Assembly: GCF_010614725.1 (NCBI RefSeq)
Contig: NZ_JAAEHL010000001.1
Span: 372,001 to 436,000 of the forward strand
Direction of reading: 5' to 3'
From: Flavobacterium ajazii
GTDB lineage: Bacteria; Bacteroidota; Bacteroidia; Flavobacteriales; Flavobacteriaceae
Length of the DNA: 64,000 nucleotides
The position numbers were made by a program, and so were the translations under genes. Below, piece after piece: positions 1 to 8,199 of this stretch. The notes beneath the pieces are model-generated. The model did no database searches and had not been told where the DNA came from. It was given only the letters and a program-made list of their open reading frames with translations. Within the stretch, counting starts at the first letter, position 1, and every line of letters begins with the position of its first letter.

Positions 1-1348
1 TATTAGAATTTTGTTTAATAGATGATTCTGCTGCTAAACTTTTTGAAAGTTCTTCTAGCGTTCTGCCTTTAGTTTCAGGCATTTGAAAGAATACCCATAG
101 TAATTGCCAAACCATCATTAGACAGAAAATAGAGAACACCGTGGTAGCACCAATTTCTTTAAAAAGAAAAGGGATAAAAGATGGAATTAATGCCGCCAAT
201 ACCCAATGCACCGAAGTTCCAAAAGCAGTACCTGCCGCACGTAATTTATTTGGGAACAATTCTGAAATAAAGACCCAAATTACCGAGCCTTGTCCTACTG
301 CGTGAGAAGCAATGAATAAAAAGAAAAATAAAGGAACTGCCATTCCTTTCCATTCAAAATAGAATGCTATAGTCACTAAAGCTAAGGAAACAATATATCC
401 AGCAGAGCCCAAATACATCAAAGTTTTACGACCATATTTGTCTATTAATGAAATTCCTATCAGTGTAAATACTAAGTTTACGATTCCGATTCCGATACTG
501 CTAAAAAAAGAAGCTGATTTTTCAAGACCTGCCAATTCAAAAATCCTTGGTGCATAATATAAAAATGCATTGATACCCGAAAACTGATTGAATAAGGCAA
601 TAAAGAAAGCCAACATTAACGGCTTTCTGTATTTTTTCATAAAGATGGATTCGTCTACTTTTTCTTTTATTTTTTCATTAGACATAGCTTCTAATTCCAA
701 CTCTGCTTCTTCGGGAGTATTAACCAGTAAAAGAATTTCTTTTGCTTTAGCTACATCTTTTTTATAATCAAAAATGTAACGAGGACTTTCTGGAATGCCC
801 AAAACCAAAAGTGTGTAAATTAATGCAGGAGCTGCCTGCACGCCTAACATCCAACGCCATGAATTTTCTCCTATATCCTGTAATAAATAATTGGAAAGAA
901 AAGCAATCAGAATACCGAATACAATGTTAAATTGATATAGTGCCACTAACTTACCACGGTCTTTAGCCGGAGCAATTTCGGATACATAGGTTGGGGCAGC
1001 AATAGTTGAGGCTCCAATACCTAAACCTCCTAAAAAGCGGAAAATCGAAAAGACAATTGGGGAATTCGCAAAAGCTGTTCCAACTGCTGACAAAAAGAAC
1101 AATACTCCTATCAAAATCAAGGTGTTTTTACGACCTAATTTGTTGGTAGGCAATGCTCCAAAAACAGCTCCTAATACAGTTCCCCAAAGTGCAGAAGACA
1201 TCACTACCAAACCATGAAACAAATCAGAAGAATTCCATAATGTTTGTAATTGTTTATCGGCTCCCGAAATGACAACGGTATCAAAGCCGAAAAGAAAACC
1301 AGCCAGGGCCACAACGACCGACCAGTAAATGATTTTTTTATTTTTCAT
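1..1348 (-). CDS. MFS sugar porter (sugar:H+ symporter), C-terminus beyond window
   Basis: Inner-membrane importer of a monosaccharide, of the sugar porter family (XylE/GalP/AraE type). The reading frame starts with ATG at 1348 (MKNKKIIYWSVVVALAGFLF) and stays open to base 1, giving 449 codons, so only a few C-terminal residues are missing. Visible family signatures are the first-helix GFLFGFDTVVISG, the loop KLGRKNTL, PESPRYI before the central loop, DKYGRKTLMYLG and the C-terminal PETKGRTLEEL, with about 12 hydrophobic segments. It lies 35 nt downstream of the GH88 gene and is probably the last gene of the GH127-GH88-transporter operon. It would take up the monosaccharide released in the periplasm, plausibly arabinose, xylose or galactose; the substrate cannot be read from the sequence. 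Confidence 0.93.
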   Translation of the reverse strand, partial: MKNKKIIYWSVVVALAGFLFGFDTVVISGADKQLQTLWNSSDLFHGLVVMSSALWGTVLGAVFGALPTNKLGRKNTLILIGVLFFLSAVGTAFANSPIVFSIFRFLGGLGIGASTIAAPTYVSEIAPAKDRGKLVALYQFNIVFGILIAFLSNYLLQDIGENSWRWMLGVQAAPALIYTLLVLGIPESPRYIFDYKKDVAKAKEILLLVNTPEEAELELEAMSNEKIKEKVDESIFMKKYRKPLMLAFFIALFNQFSGINAFLYYAPRIFELAGLEKSASFFSSIGIGIVNLVFTLIGISLIDKYGRKTLMYLGSAGYIVSLALVTIAFYFEWKGMAVPLFFFLFIASHAVGQGSVIWVFISELFPNKLRAAGTAFGTSVHWVLAALIPSFIPFLFKEIGATTVFSIFCLMMVWQLLWVFFQMPETKGRTLEELSKSLAAESSIKQNSN

Positions 1349-1383
1349 TTTTAAAAAAGGCAATTAAAATTTTGGTTTTATAA

Positions 1384-2646
1384 TTAGTTAAGTTTATAAG
1401 TAAGTAATGGCTTTTGCCCCTGAGCAATTTTTTTGTAGCGCAATAATGCTTCTACATAATAATAATCGGCGTAGATAATGGAATAATCAATCTCAGAACC
1501 AGCGGGTTTATGTCCTGTAGAATGCAATAAAAGTGCTGAATTATGATTTTTGCTCTGATAGTTTGCAGATAATTCTTTTAACATCCCCAAGGCTTTTTCA
1601 TTGTACTCATTAGCCAGATTATTATCCGTTGTATAAACAGCCAATTCTAATAATGCAGAGGCAACGACAGCTGCAGCTGATGCATCACGAGGTGAGTTTG
1701 GAATTGCAGGATCATCAAAGTCCCAATATGGAATTAGATCTTTTGGTAAACGATCTAAATAAACACGGGTTACTTTGTGAGCAAAATCAAGGAATTTAAG
1801 ATCCTTCGTTTCGCGATATACCATTGTATATCCGTAAATTGCCCAAGCCTGTCCACGTGCCCACATACTGCTGTCGCTATACCCCTGATGCGTAACTCCT
1901 TTTATTTTTTTACCCGTTTCTTTATCATAAACTACTGCGTGATAGGAAGTATAATCGGGTCTAAAATGGTTATTCATGGTTACTGCTGCATGGCTAACTG
2001 CCATATCGTATAATTGTTTTGATCCGCCATTTTTGGAAGCCCAGAATAATAATTCCAAATTAATCATATTATCCATAATGGTATTGTGTTGAGGCCATTC
2101 CATGTTTGGTACATCACGAGGCCAGGATAAAATAGTACCTACTTTTGGGTTAAATAAAGTGGCCAATGTATCAGCAGTTTTTAGTAATACTGATTTATAT
2201 TCCGGATCCTTGGTTAAACGATACCCATTACCATAACTACTAAATACCTGAAAACCTAAATCGTGATCTGTGGCTGAAGAAACAGAAAGTGGTTTTAAAT
2301 ACTCCGTGTATTTATCTGCAACTTTTTTCCACTTACTGTCTGTAGTTACCTCAAAAAGATACCATAATTCTCCTGGCCAAAAACCACTGGTCCAATCGGT
2401 GTAATCTACCATCCGCCATTGAACGGTATCAGGTGCAATATTTCTCGGTATCAAACCATTATCTGGAATTTGAGCTAAAGCTTTTGAAGTTTGCTTTACA
2501 CAATAATTCAATTCGGCATCTACATTGAAATCACTTTCTGCCGGAGTTTGAACCAACTGTTTACCACAGCCGGCAAGCAGCATAAATACTCCCAATATAA
2601 CTGTTACTTGTTTGTCTAGAATCATAATCTTATTACTGTAATTCAT
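1384..2646 (-). CDS. GH88 unsaturated uronyl hydrolase, lipoprotein
   Basis: Glycoside hydrolase of family 88 (unsaturated glucuronyl/galacturonyl hydrolase). It removes the 4,5-unsaturated uronic acid that polysaccharide lyases leave at the non-reducing end. The 420-aa product has a lipobox (LLAGC, Cys27). It carries the family motifs TDHDLGF (near residue 129) and MDNMINLE (near 190), whose Asp residues match the two catalytic Asp of GH88, then WARGQAWAIYG and PYWDFD. The start ATG shares its A with the TAA of the upstream GH127-like gene, which suggests translational coupling. Met8 is an alternative start. It fits a lyase-using pathway together with the alginate-lyase-superfamily protein of this locus. 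Confidence 0.92.
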   Translation of the reverse strand: MNYSNKIMILDKQVTVILGVFMLLAGCGKQLVQTPAESDFNVDAELNYCVKQTSKALAQIPDNGLIPRNIAPDTVQWRMVDYTDWTSGFWPGELWYLFEVTTDSKWKKVADKYTEYLKPLSVSSATDHDLGFQVFSSYGNGYRLTKDPEYKSVLLKTADTLATLFNPKVGTILSWPRDVPNMEWPQHNTIMDNMINLELLFWASKNGGSKQLYDMAVSHAAVTMNNHFRPDYTSYHAVVYDKETGKKIKGVTHQGYSDSSMWARGQAWAIYGYTMVYRETKDLKFLDFAHKVTRVYLDRLPKDLIPYWDFDDPAIPNSPRDASAAAVVASALLELAVYTTDNNLANEYNEKALGMLKELSANYQSKNHNSALLLHSTGHKPAGSEIDYSIIYADYYYVEALLRYKKIAQGQKPLLTYKLN

Positions 2647-4583
2647 TATTTATTTAGTTCCCAATAAATAGTATATCGCTGCCTATGTATATCAGAAATT
2701 GGTTTTAGTACTTCATCATTTCCTTTAATCTTAAACAACAAATCACTATTGTTTACTTTGGAAATATTCTTTAGTAATTCCTTAGATGAATAGTTCAGCT
2801 TATTTGTAATCGAAGCTGGAACATGATAATCGTAGGTATAATAATCATTGTATAATTTAGGATTACTAAAGGGAGCCGGCTCTATCATATCGGTAGTACC
2901 TAATTCGGCCGCCAAGACAATTGGTCCATAAGTTACTGCTACTACCTTTGGATTGTCCGGAGTAGGTGTAATCTTTAATGGTAAATCAAATGCCACTTCG
3001 ATAGTATCTCCATTTTTCCACTTACGATTGAGTATGATATAATTACCCGGTTTTACAGTAATTTTTTGCTGCTCGCCATTTATTGAAAGCTTAGCACCTT
3101 CAGTTGCCCAATTCGGATATCTAATATTTATAGGAACAGCTTCTGAACCTGCTGTATTAATGGTTAATTTGATATTATTTTGATTTGGAAAAGTCGTTTC
3201 TTGTTTAATCGTTAATCCTTTCTCTTTCCAAACTAATTGAGATGGAATGAAAAGATTGACAAATAGATTCTTCTTATCATGATAATAAATAAATTCTCCA
3301 TATTTGGCCTGATTTTCAAAACCGCTTCCTACACAACACCAAAAGGAATCTTCCGGCGTGCTGTATACTTTATGAGCACCTGGTTTCATAGGCAGGAAAT
3401 ATGCAACCATTCCTGATTGTGGATCCTGCTGTCCTAAAATGTGGTTATATAAAGCCTTTTCGTAAAAATCAACGTATTTAATTTTAGGATCATAGGCAAA
3501 TAAGTGACGCGTCAGTTTAAGCATGTTATATACATTACACGATTCGCCAGTGTATCCGCTCAAATGTTCTGATTGGTGATCAGGTTCAAAAAATTTTTCT
3601 TTATCACTATTACTGCCAGTAATAAATGAATGATGATCTACTACGGTATTCCAAAAGAACTCAGATATTTCACGATATTTATTTGTTCCTTCTAATTCAT
3701 AAGCACGAGAAATACCAATCAATTTCGGAATATAAGTATTCGCATGCTTTTTGTTCAGATTGTCTTCCTTATCAATCAATGGATTTAAAGCATCGTCGTG
3801 ATAAAAGAACTCTTCGAGGAACTTATAATTTGGATTTGCTGTAATTTGATATAAAGCATAAAAGGAGTCGTTCATCCCTCCAAATTCATTGCCTAGCATC
3901 GTTTTGCGTTCTTCCTGAGTAAGAGGTTTTAATTTTTGATAAGCCCAATCGGCCATTCCTTTAACCACTTCAAAAGCTTCATTACTATTGCAATACAAAT
4001 ACTGATCAATAAGACCTGAGAATAACTTATGTTGTGTATACCAAGGCGCCCAAACTTTTTGCCCTTTTATAGCTCTATCAATTAAATTTTCGGGAAAAGC
4101 GCTGAGATAACCTTTTTGGTTGAGTACTTTTTGTATTTCTGCTAAACCAGATACAATACTATCAGATTTCACTTTATATTTATTGTCACCAGTAGAAGCA
4201 TACAGTAAAGCTAAACCAGAAAGTATATGTCCAGTACTGTGGCCTCGCAACTCACAATCTAAGGATTCCCAGCCCCCTAATTTCTTCATGGCAAAATAAC
4301 CTCCTTCATTACCACTGTATATTCCGGCATTATTACGAAAACTATGCAGCAAACGACTGGCACTAATATCCATAATCCATTTGCTCTCCCGAATCATATT
4401 ATCCTTAAAAGGACTGTCTAATAATTTCACATCCTGAAGATCAAAAGCTGTTAATTGGATATTTTTAGTATCTCCAACTTTTATTTTTGATTGATGCTGT
4501 CCGGGATAATGAGACTGCGCAGATGCCGTTATAGTGGTTATCAAGGAAAATACGATATACTTCGAATTGTTTAAATACTTCAT
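2646..4583 (-). CDS. GH127/GH146-type beta-L-arabinofuranosidase (DUF1680)
   Basis: Putative periplasmic exo-enzyme that removes beta-L-arabinofuranosyl residues. The protein is 645 aa with a signal peptide ending near TASAQ. The zinc-thiolate active site of the family is visible: ESCNVYN (Glu and Cys, near residues 345-348) and FWCCVGSGFEN (adjacent Cys pair near 415-416), spaced as in characterised GH127 enzymes. RGHSTGH and MLGNEFGGMNDSFY are further conserved stretches, and YPNWA marks the start of the beta domain. It is the first gene of the GH127-GH88-transporter operon. A candidate HTCS operator lies about 155-190 nt upstream. The choice between GH127 and GH146 needs a profile search. 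Confidence 0.88.
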   Translation of the reverse strand: MKYLNNSKYIVFSLITTITASAQSHYPGQHQSKIKVGDTKNIQLTAFDLQDVKLLDSPFKDNMIRESKWIMDISASRLLHSFRNNAGIYSGNEGGYFAMKKLGGWESLDCELRGHSTGHILSGLALLYASTGDNKYKVKSDSIVSGLAEIQKVLNQKGYLSAFPENLIDRAIKGQKVWAPWYTQHKLFSGLIDQYLYCNSNEAFEVVKGMADWAYQKLKPLTQEERKTMLGNEFGGMNDSFYALYQITANPNYKFLEEFFYHDDALNPLIDKEDNLNKKHANTYIPKLIGISRAYELEGTNKYREISEFFWNTVVDHHSFITGSNSDKEKFFEPDHQSEHLSGYTGESCNVYNMLKLTRHLFAYDPKIKYVDFYEKALYNHILGQQDPQSGMVAYFLPMKPGAHKVYSTPEDSFWCCVGSGFENQAKYGEFIYYHDKKNLFVNLFIPSQLVWKEKGLTIKQETTFPNQNNIKLTINTAGSEAVPINIRYPNWATEGAKLSINGEQQKITVKPGNYIILNRKWKNGDTIEVAFDLPLKITPTPDNPKVVAVTYGPIVLAAELGTTDMIEPAPFSNPKLYNDYYTYDYHVPASITNKLNYSSKELLKNISKVNNSDLLFKIKGNDEVLKPISDIHRQRYTIYWELNK

Positions 4584-5184
4584 TTTACTTTAAAATCTAC
4601 TTTTTCATTCTTTTCAAATACTTTATATAATTTGAAACTTTACTACTTTAATTTGTCTATACAATAATATATTATGTGCTTATCCAAAATAACATCTGAA
4701 TACAATTTCAATATTAGGCACTTTTACTTTTAAGGAAGATAAATTATAGTTCAAAAAGTATAAATTATGAAGTTTATTAGCCTAAATAAAAACTTAATAC
4801 ACTTGTAAGCAATTTTTTACCAAAAAAGCACTTTAAAAATCAACGGAATTAAAGCCTAATTTTCTTCTATAAAAATTGCCCCATAACAGCTCGCAATAAT
4901 ACTTCTGGAATCTAAATTTCAACTACACTGGCTCAGCTAAAATTTTACTAACCGGAATTTAAAGTTTATTCTAAAACTTATTCTTTTTTCAAACCTCTCT
5001 CAATATTATAAGTCACCTCATTATCCTTTACTGTTTTAATGTATAGCTCGTTTTATTATTAAAATTAAGCGAACTACTGTTTAAAACGCACCATATTTTA
5101 TAGCTTTTGTACAATGAGTTACAGACTACGATTTTATTTACATCTAATTTTACACCTATTCACTAATCTAAAAATCAAATTCTT
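4584..5184. other. Divergent intergenic region of about 600 bp
   Basis: No convincing coding sequence. The region separates the minus-strand GH127 operon from a plus-strand secreted-protein gene and must hold both promoters. The only distinct signal is the tandem motif at 4738-4775, listed separately. The rest is AT-rich with no clear TAnnTTTG box facing either gene. Confidence 0.7.
4738..4775 (-). promoter_or_regulatory. Candidate HTCS operator, upstream of GH127 operon
   Basis: Two direct repeats with 21-bp period: unit 1 GATAAATTATAGTTCAA (4738-4754), a 4-nt spacer AAAG, then unit 2 TATAAATTATGAAGTTT (4759-4775). The stretch TTCAAAAAGTATAAATTAT matches the motif upstream of susC at 18 of 19 positions, in the same orientation relative to its gene. 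AraC-type output domains of HTCS regulators usually bind direct repeats, so I infer that this is the site for the HTCS encoded at 25.5-29.7 kb. Confidence 0.55.
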
Positions 5185-6072
5185 ATGAAAAGAAAATTAC
5201 ACTTCAAAAATTCGTTATTTACAAAACTACTAATGACTACAATTACATTAACAAGCTATGCTAATTTACAAGCCCAACAAAAAGTGGGGAGCAATTTAGA
5301 CGGAAGTTTTAATACAGATAACGTTTTTGGAGAATGGAGCGTACAGAATGGGGGAAGTGGTACTGTCAGTGGCGGTTATCTTAATACAACTATGACCATA
5401 CAATCAAATAGTAAATATCGAGGAGATATTTGGTACAATTATAGCAATTTGGCAGCAAATGATATTATATTAAATTCAACAAATCATGCTTACCTTGCTA
5501 TCAAATTTAAAGGGAGTAGACCAGATGGGGCAATAAAATTAGAGATGCAACGTGTAACCAGTGGAGGAACTTTGGTTTGGGATAATACCGCATGGCTTGG
5601 CGGATCGGCAGATGGAAGCGTTACAACTTCTAACGGAGATACTATATATTATTTTCAGTTAACTAAAGATGCTGATTTTACTGGTGGTGATTTGACTTAT
5701 AGACGAATCCATATTTTAGTTGCTGATGCTGTGGTTAGTACCTCGTATCAAGTAGATTGGATAGCTACTTTTTCTGATACTGCATCCATTCAGACTTATG
5801 CTACTTTAGGACTATCAAAAGCAGAAAAAGGGACTTCTGGAATTCAACTCTATCCGAATCCTAGTAAAGAAAATTATTTTAGTTTACAATTGAATACGGA
5901 AAGTTCAAGTGAAGATGTTAATATTGAAATATACAGTTTGACCGGAGTTTTATTGAAAGAAGAAACTTATAAAAATTCCAGTTCAACTATAGAAGTAAAA
6001 CACAACCTGCCTAAAGGAGTTTATCTTGTACAAATAAATCATCAGACGACTACTAAGTTGATTGTGAATTAA
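5185..6072 (+). CDS. T9SS-secreted glycan-binding-like protein (DUF4979-like module)
   Basis: A 295-aa protein with a signal peptide (to about LQAQ, residue 31), one beta-rich module (about 35-210) and a C-terminal type A sorting domain of the type IX secretion system (from about residue 215, with IQLYPNPS, EIYSLTGVLL and LPKGVYLVQI). The middle module aligns by eye with the C-terminal module of the surface glycan-binding lipoprotein at 18919-20091: YRGDIWYN against RRADLYNI, HAYLAIKFKGSRP against YPILAMKIAF, TIYYFQLTKDADF against VIYYDLSADYL, and QVDWIATFSDTASIQTY against EVDWIRTFKSKAELQAF. I see no catalytic motif. It is probably a secreted or surface-bound carbohydrate-binding protein for the same glycan. 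It is the only plus-strand gene in the locus and has its own terminator. Confidence 0.75.
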   Translation: MKRKLHFKNSLFTKLLMTTITLTSYANLQAQQKVGSNLDGSFNTDNVFGEWSVQNGGSGTVSGGYLNTTMTIQSNSKYRGDIWYNYSNLAANDIILNSTNHAYLAIKFKGSRPDGAIKLEMQRVTSGGTLVWDNTAWLGGSADGSVTTSNGDTIYYFQLTKDADFTGGDLTYRRIHILVADAVVSTSYQVDWIATFSDTASIQTYATLGLSKAEKGTSGIQLYPNPSKENYFSLQLNTESSSEDVNIEIYSLTGVLLKEETYKNSSSTIEVKHNLPKGVYLVQINHQTTTKLIVN

Positions 6073-6134
6073 GCTAACGTTGTAGCGCTCTATTGCAATG
6101 CGCTAAAATTTGACATCACTTTAGACAAGAAAAG

Positions 6135-6180
6135 AATACCCACTTTGCATACCATAAGAACTGCAAGTGGGTATTTTTTT
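6135..6180 (+). terminator. Intrinsic terminator between convergent genes
   Basis: AATACCCACTTTGCA pairs with TGCAAGTGGGTATT (one bulged T, 12-nt loop) and is followed by a T run. It ends the plus-strand secreted-protein gene. Adenines precede the stem only partly, so it may also work weakly for the converging GH97 gene. Confidence 0.8.
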
Positions 6181-6238
6181 ATGTAGCTGCTAAGTAAAAA
6201 CGCTTAACACAGCCTAATATAAATTAATTCTCAGGGTA

Positions 6239-8197
6239 TTATTTTTTAGACACTTCGCTGATTATAATCACTACTCCTCCACTTGCTTTTAAATTAAAAG
6301 AAAGTATTTCTCCTCCTTTTATGATTTGTTCTTTAACAGCAACTTTGGTTCGCGTTTGAATTGTATCATCATCCTGAAACGTTTTAATGCTGTATTTTTT
6401 GCCTTTAGCTAAAAAATCGGTAGGAATTGTAATTTGACGTGATTGATTGTTTGTGATTGCTCCAATAAACCAATCATTTCCTTTTTTACGAGCTACTGTA
6501 ATAAACTCTCCTACTTCACCATTAATAACCTTTGTTTCATCCCATACCGTATGGACTTTATCAAAAAATTCAATTTCCGGCTCTCCTTGGTAAAATGCAG
6601 GCTGATCATACCAATAGAAGAATTGGATTGGACTATAATACACCACTGATAAAGCCAACTGATGTGCATGAGTATTTTTAATACGATTATTGTAATAAGC
6701 AATAGTATAATCAGCTGGGCCAGCTAAGAAACGGGTAAAAGGTAAAATGGTGTTGTGGTTAGCATCCGGCATTTCTTCATTACCACGGATCCCTTCTTGT
6801 GTCATTAAATTGGGATAGGTACGACTGAATCCTGTAGGACGGTATTCGTCATGTATGTCTACCATCATTTCATATTCGGCACATTTTTTAATTGCTTCAT
6901 GTAGCCAGTTTGACCAACGCTGATTTCCAACTTGTACAAATCCGAATTTAATACCTTTAATTCCCCATTTTTTATACAATGGTAAAATACTATCGAGCTG
7001 TTGCACTAAAGCTCTTTGATTCACATATACCCAAACTCCTATTCCTTTTGATGAAGCATAAGCCGTTAACTCTTGCATATTGAAATCTTTGATTTCTGAA
7101 ACCGTAGTAGCATCAGAACTCATTTTCATTTCCGGACCATACCAACCCGCGTCTAAATGAATGTACTGTAAACCTCTGTCTACTGCAAAATCAATACATT
7201 TTTTAGCATCGGCCTGAGTTAGTTTTGCAACACGAATTACTTTGCCCGGTTTGATAAAAGCCGTATTTTTTATTTGATTTTCCGGGTTTAGATTCAGTAT
7301 GATGTCATTATTTGTAATTAAATCTGTTGCTTTGTCAGCGACCATGATGACACGCCAAGGAGTTGCATAAGCCGGAATTACATCAACACTTCCATACAAA
7401 GTGGCCTGAATTGCATTGGGTTTCGTTGGATTTAAACTCAATTTCATTCGCGAATAATCCACCATCTGTGCTTCTGTAACAGCGACGGTAAGTTTGTTGG
7501 ATAATTTCATGGTTAAAGGACGTTCGCTTTGTCCTTTCCAGTTTTTAAGAGGCAGTAAATCATAAGGTCCTTGTGCCCAGGGTTCATAATAAGCCAAAGT
7601 ACCTTCGGGCATTGTAAACTGCGTTTGCTCTCCAACAATATGCAGAAAAAGACCGTTGGTAGGTTCAGGAAAATAATAACGAAATGCTACACCTTGATTA
7701 TACGCACGGACTACAACATTCATAAAGTAACTTTTATTCTTATCGTAACCGTCTGTCAAATTTGTGGGAGTTTCTTGCCCTTTACGAAATGTAAGAGTCA
7801 ATTCATTATAATGGTCTGTAATCAAAGTCTTCTCTCCATAGATCGGTTTCCAGGTTTGATTTACGGTATTTTTAAGTACTCCTGTAAAATTAAGATTCTC
7901 TCCCCATACTTTACACGTATCATTAGGTATGCCTAAAGCAGATTCGAAAGTTTGATTTTCAACCAACACCCCTAATTCTGATTCTAAGACTACAGGTTTT
8001 CCTTTGAAAGCAAGCGAATAATACAATTGCTTAGCGGTTACTCCCTTTTCTTTTTGATAAAAGGTAAATTCATAGTTCCCGTCTGGTGACTTTAACTTCT
8101 GAAGTGTTTCATTTACAATTTTTTGTGCAAAGACTCCTATCTGTATAAAGAATACTAATAAGAGCATTAAACTATATTTTTGATTTATGATTTTCAT
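6239..8197 (-). CDS. GH97 alpha-glycosidase, probably inverting (SusB-like subgroup)
   Basis: Glycoside hydrolase family 97, 652 aa with signal peptide (to about IGVFAQ), periplasmic. It has the N-terminal beta-sandwich (about 25-280), the catalytic barrel (RGLQYIHLDAGWYG, GIKGIKFGFVQVG, DIHDEYRPTGFSRTYPNLMTQEGIRG) and a C-terminal beta domain. Retaining GH97 enzymes use an Asp nucleophile in the strand read here as KFGF (near residue 417). The Gly in its place, together with HDEYRPTG, is the pattern of the inverting SusB-type alpha-glucosidases. The substrate (alpha-glucosyl or other alpha-linked tip sugar of the glycan) is not determined. Its start lies 2 nt after the stop of the hydrolase gene upstream, in one operon. 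Confidence 0.9.
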   Translation of the reverse strand: MKIINQKYSLMLLLVFFIQIGVFAQKIVNETLQKLKSPDGNYEFTFYQKEKGVTAKQLYYSLAFKGKPVVLESELGVLVENQTFESALGIPNDTCKVWGENLNFTGVLKNTVNQTWKPIYGEKTLITDHYNELTLTFRKGQETPTNLTDGYDKNKSYFMNVVVRAYNQGVAFRYYFPEPTNGLFLHIVGEQTQFTMPEGTLAYYEPWAQGPYDLLPLKNWKGQSERPLTMKLSNKLTVAVTEAQMVDYSRMKLSLNPTKPNAIQATLYGSVDVIPAYATPWRVIMVADKATDLITNNDIILNLNPENQIKNTAFIKPGKVIRVAKLTQADAKKCIDFAVDRGLQYIHLDAGWYGPEMKMSSDATTVSEIKDFNMQELTAYASSKGIGVWVYVNQRALVQQLDSILPLYKKWGIKGIKFGFVQVGNQRWSNWLHEAIKKCAEYEMMVDIHDEYRPTGFSRTYPNLMTQEGIRGNEEMPDANHNTILPFTRFLAGPADYTIAYYNNRIKNTHAHQLALSVVYYSPIQFFYWYDQPAFYQGEPEIEFFDKVHTVWDETKVINGEVGEFITVARKKGNDWFIGAITNNQSRQITIPTDFLAKGKKYSIKTFQDDDTIQTRTKVAVKEQIIKGGEILSFNLKASGGVVIIISEVSKK

Positions 8198-8199
8198 GT

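Noticed and set aside
7571-7936. Long plus-strand frame of 121 codons opposite the GH97 gene
   Set aside because: Lies wholly within the GH97 coding region, which has strong family motifs; antisense shadow.
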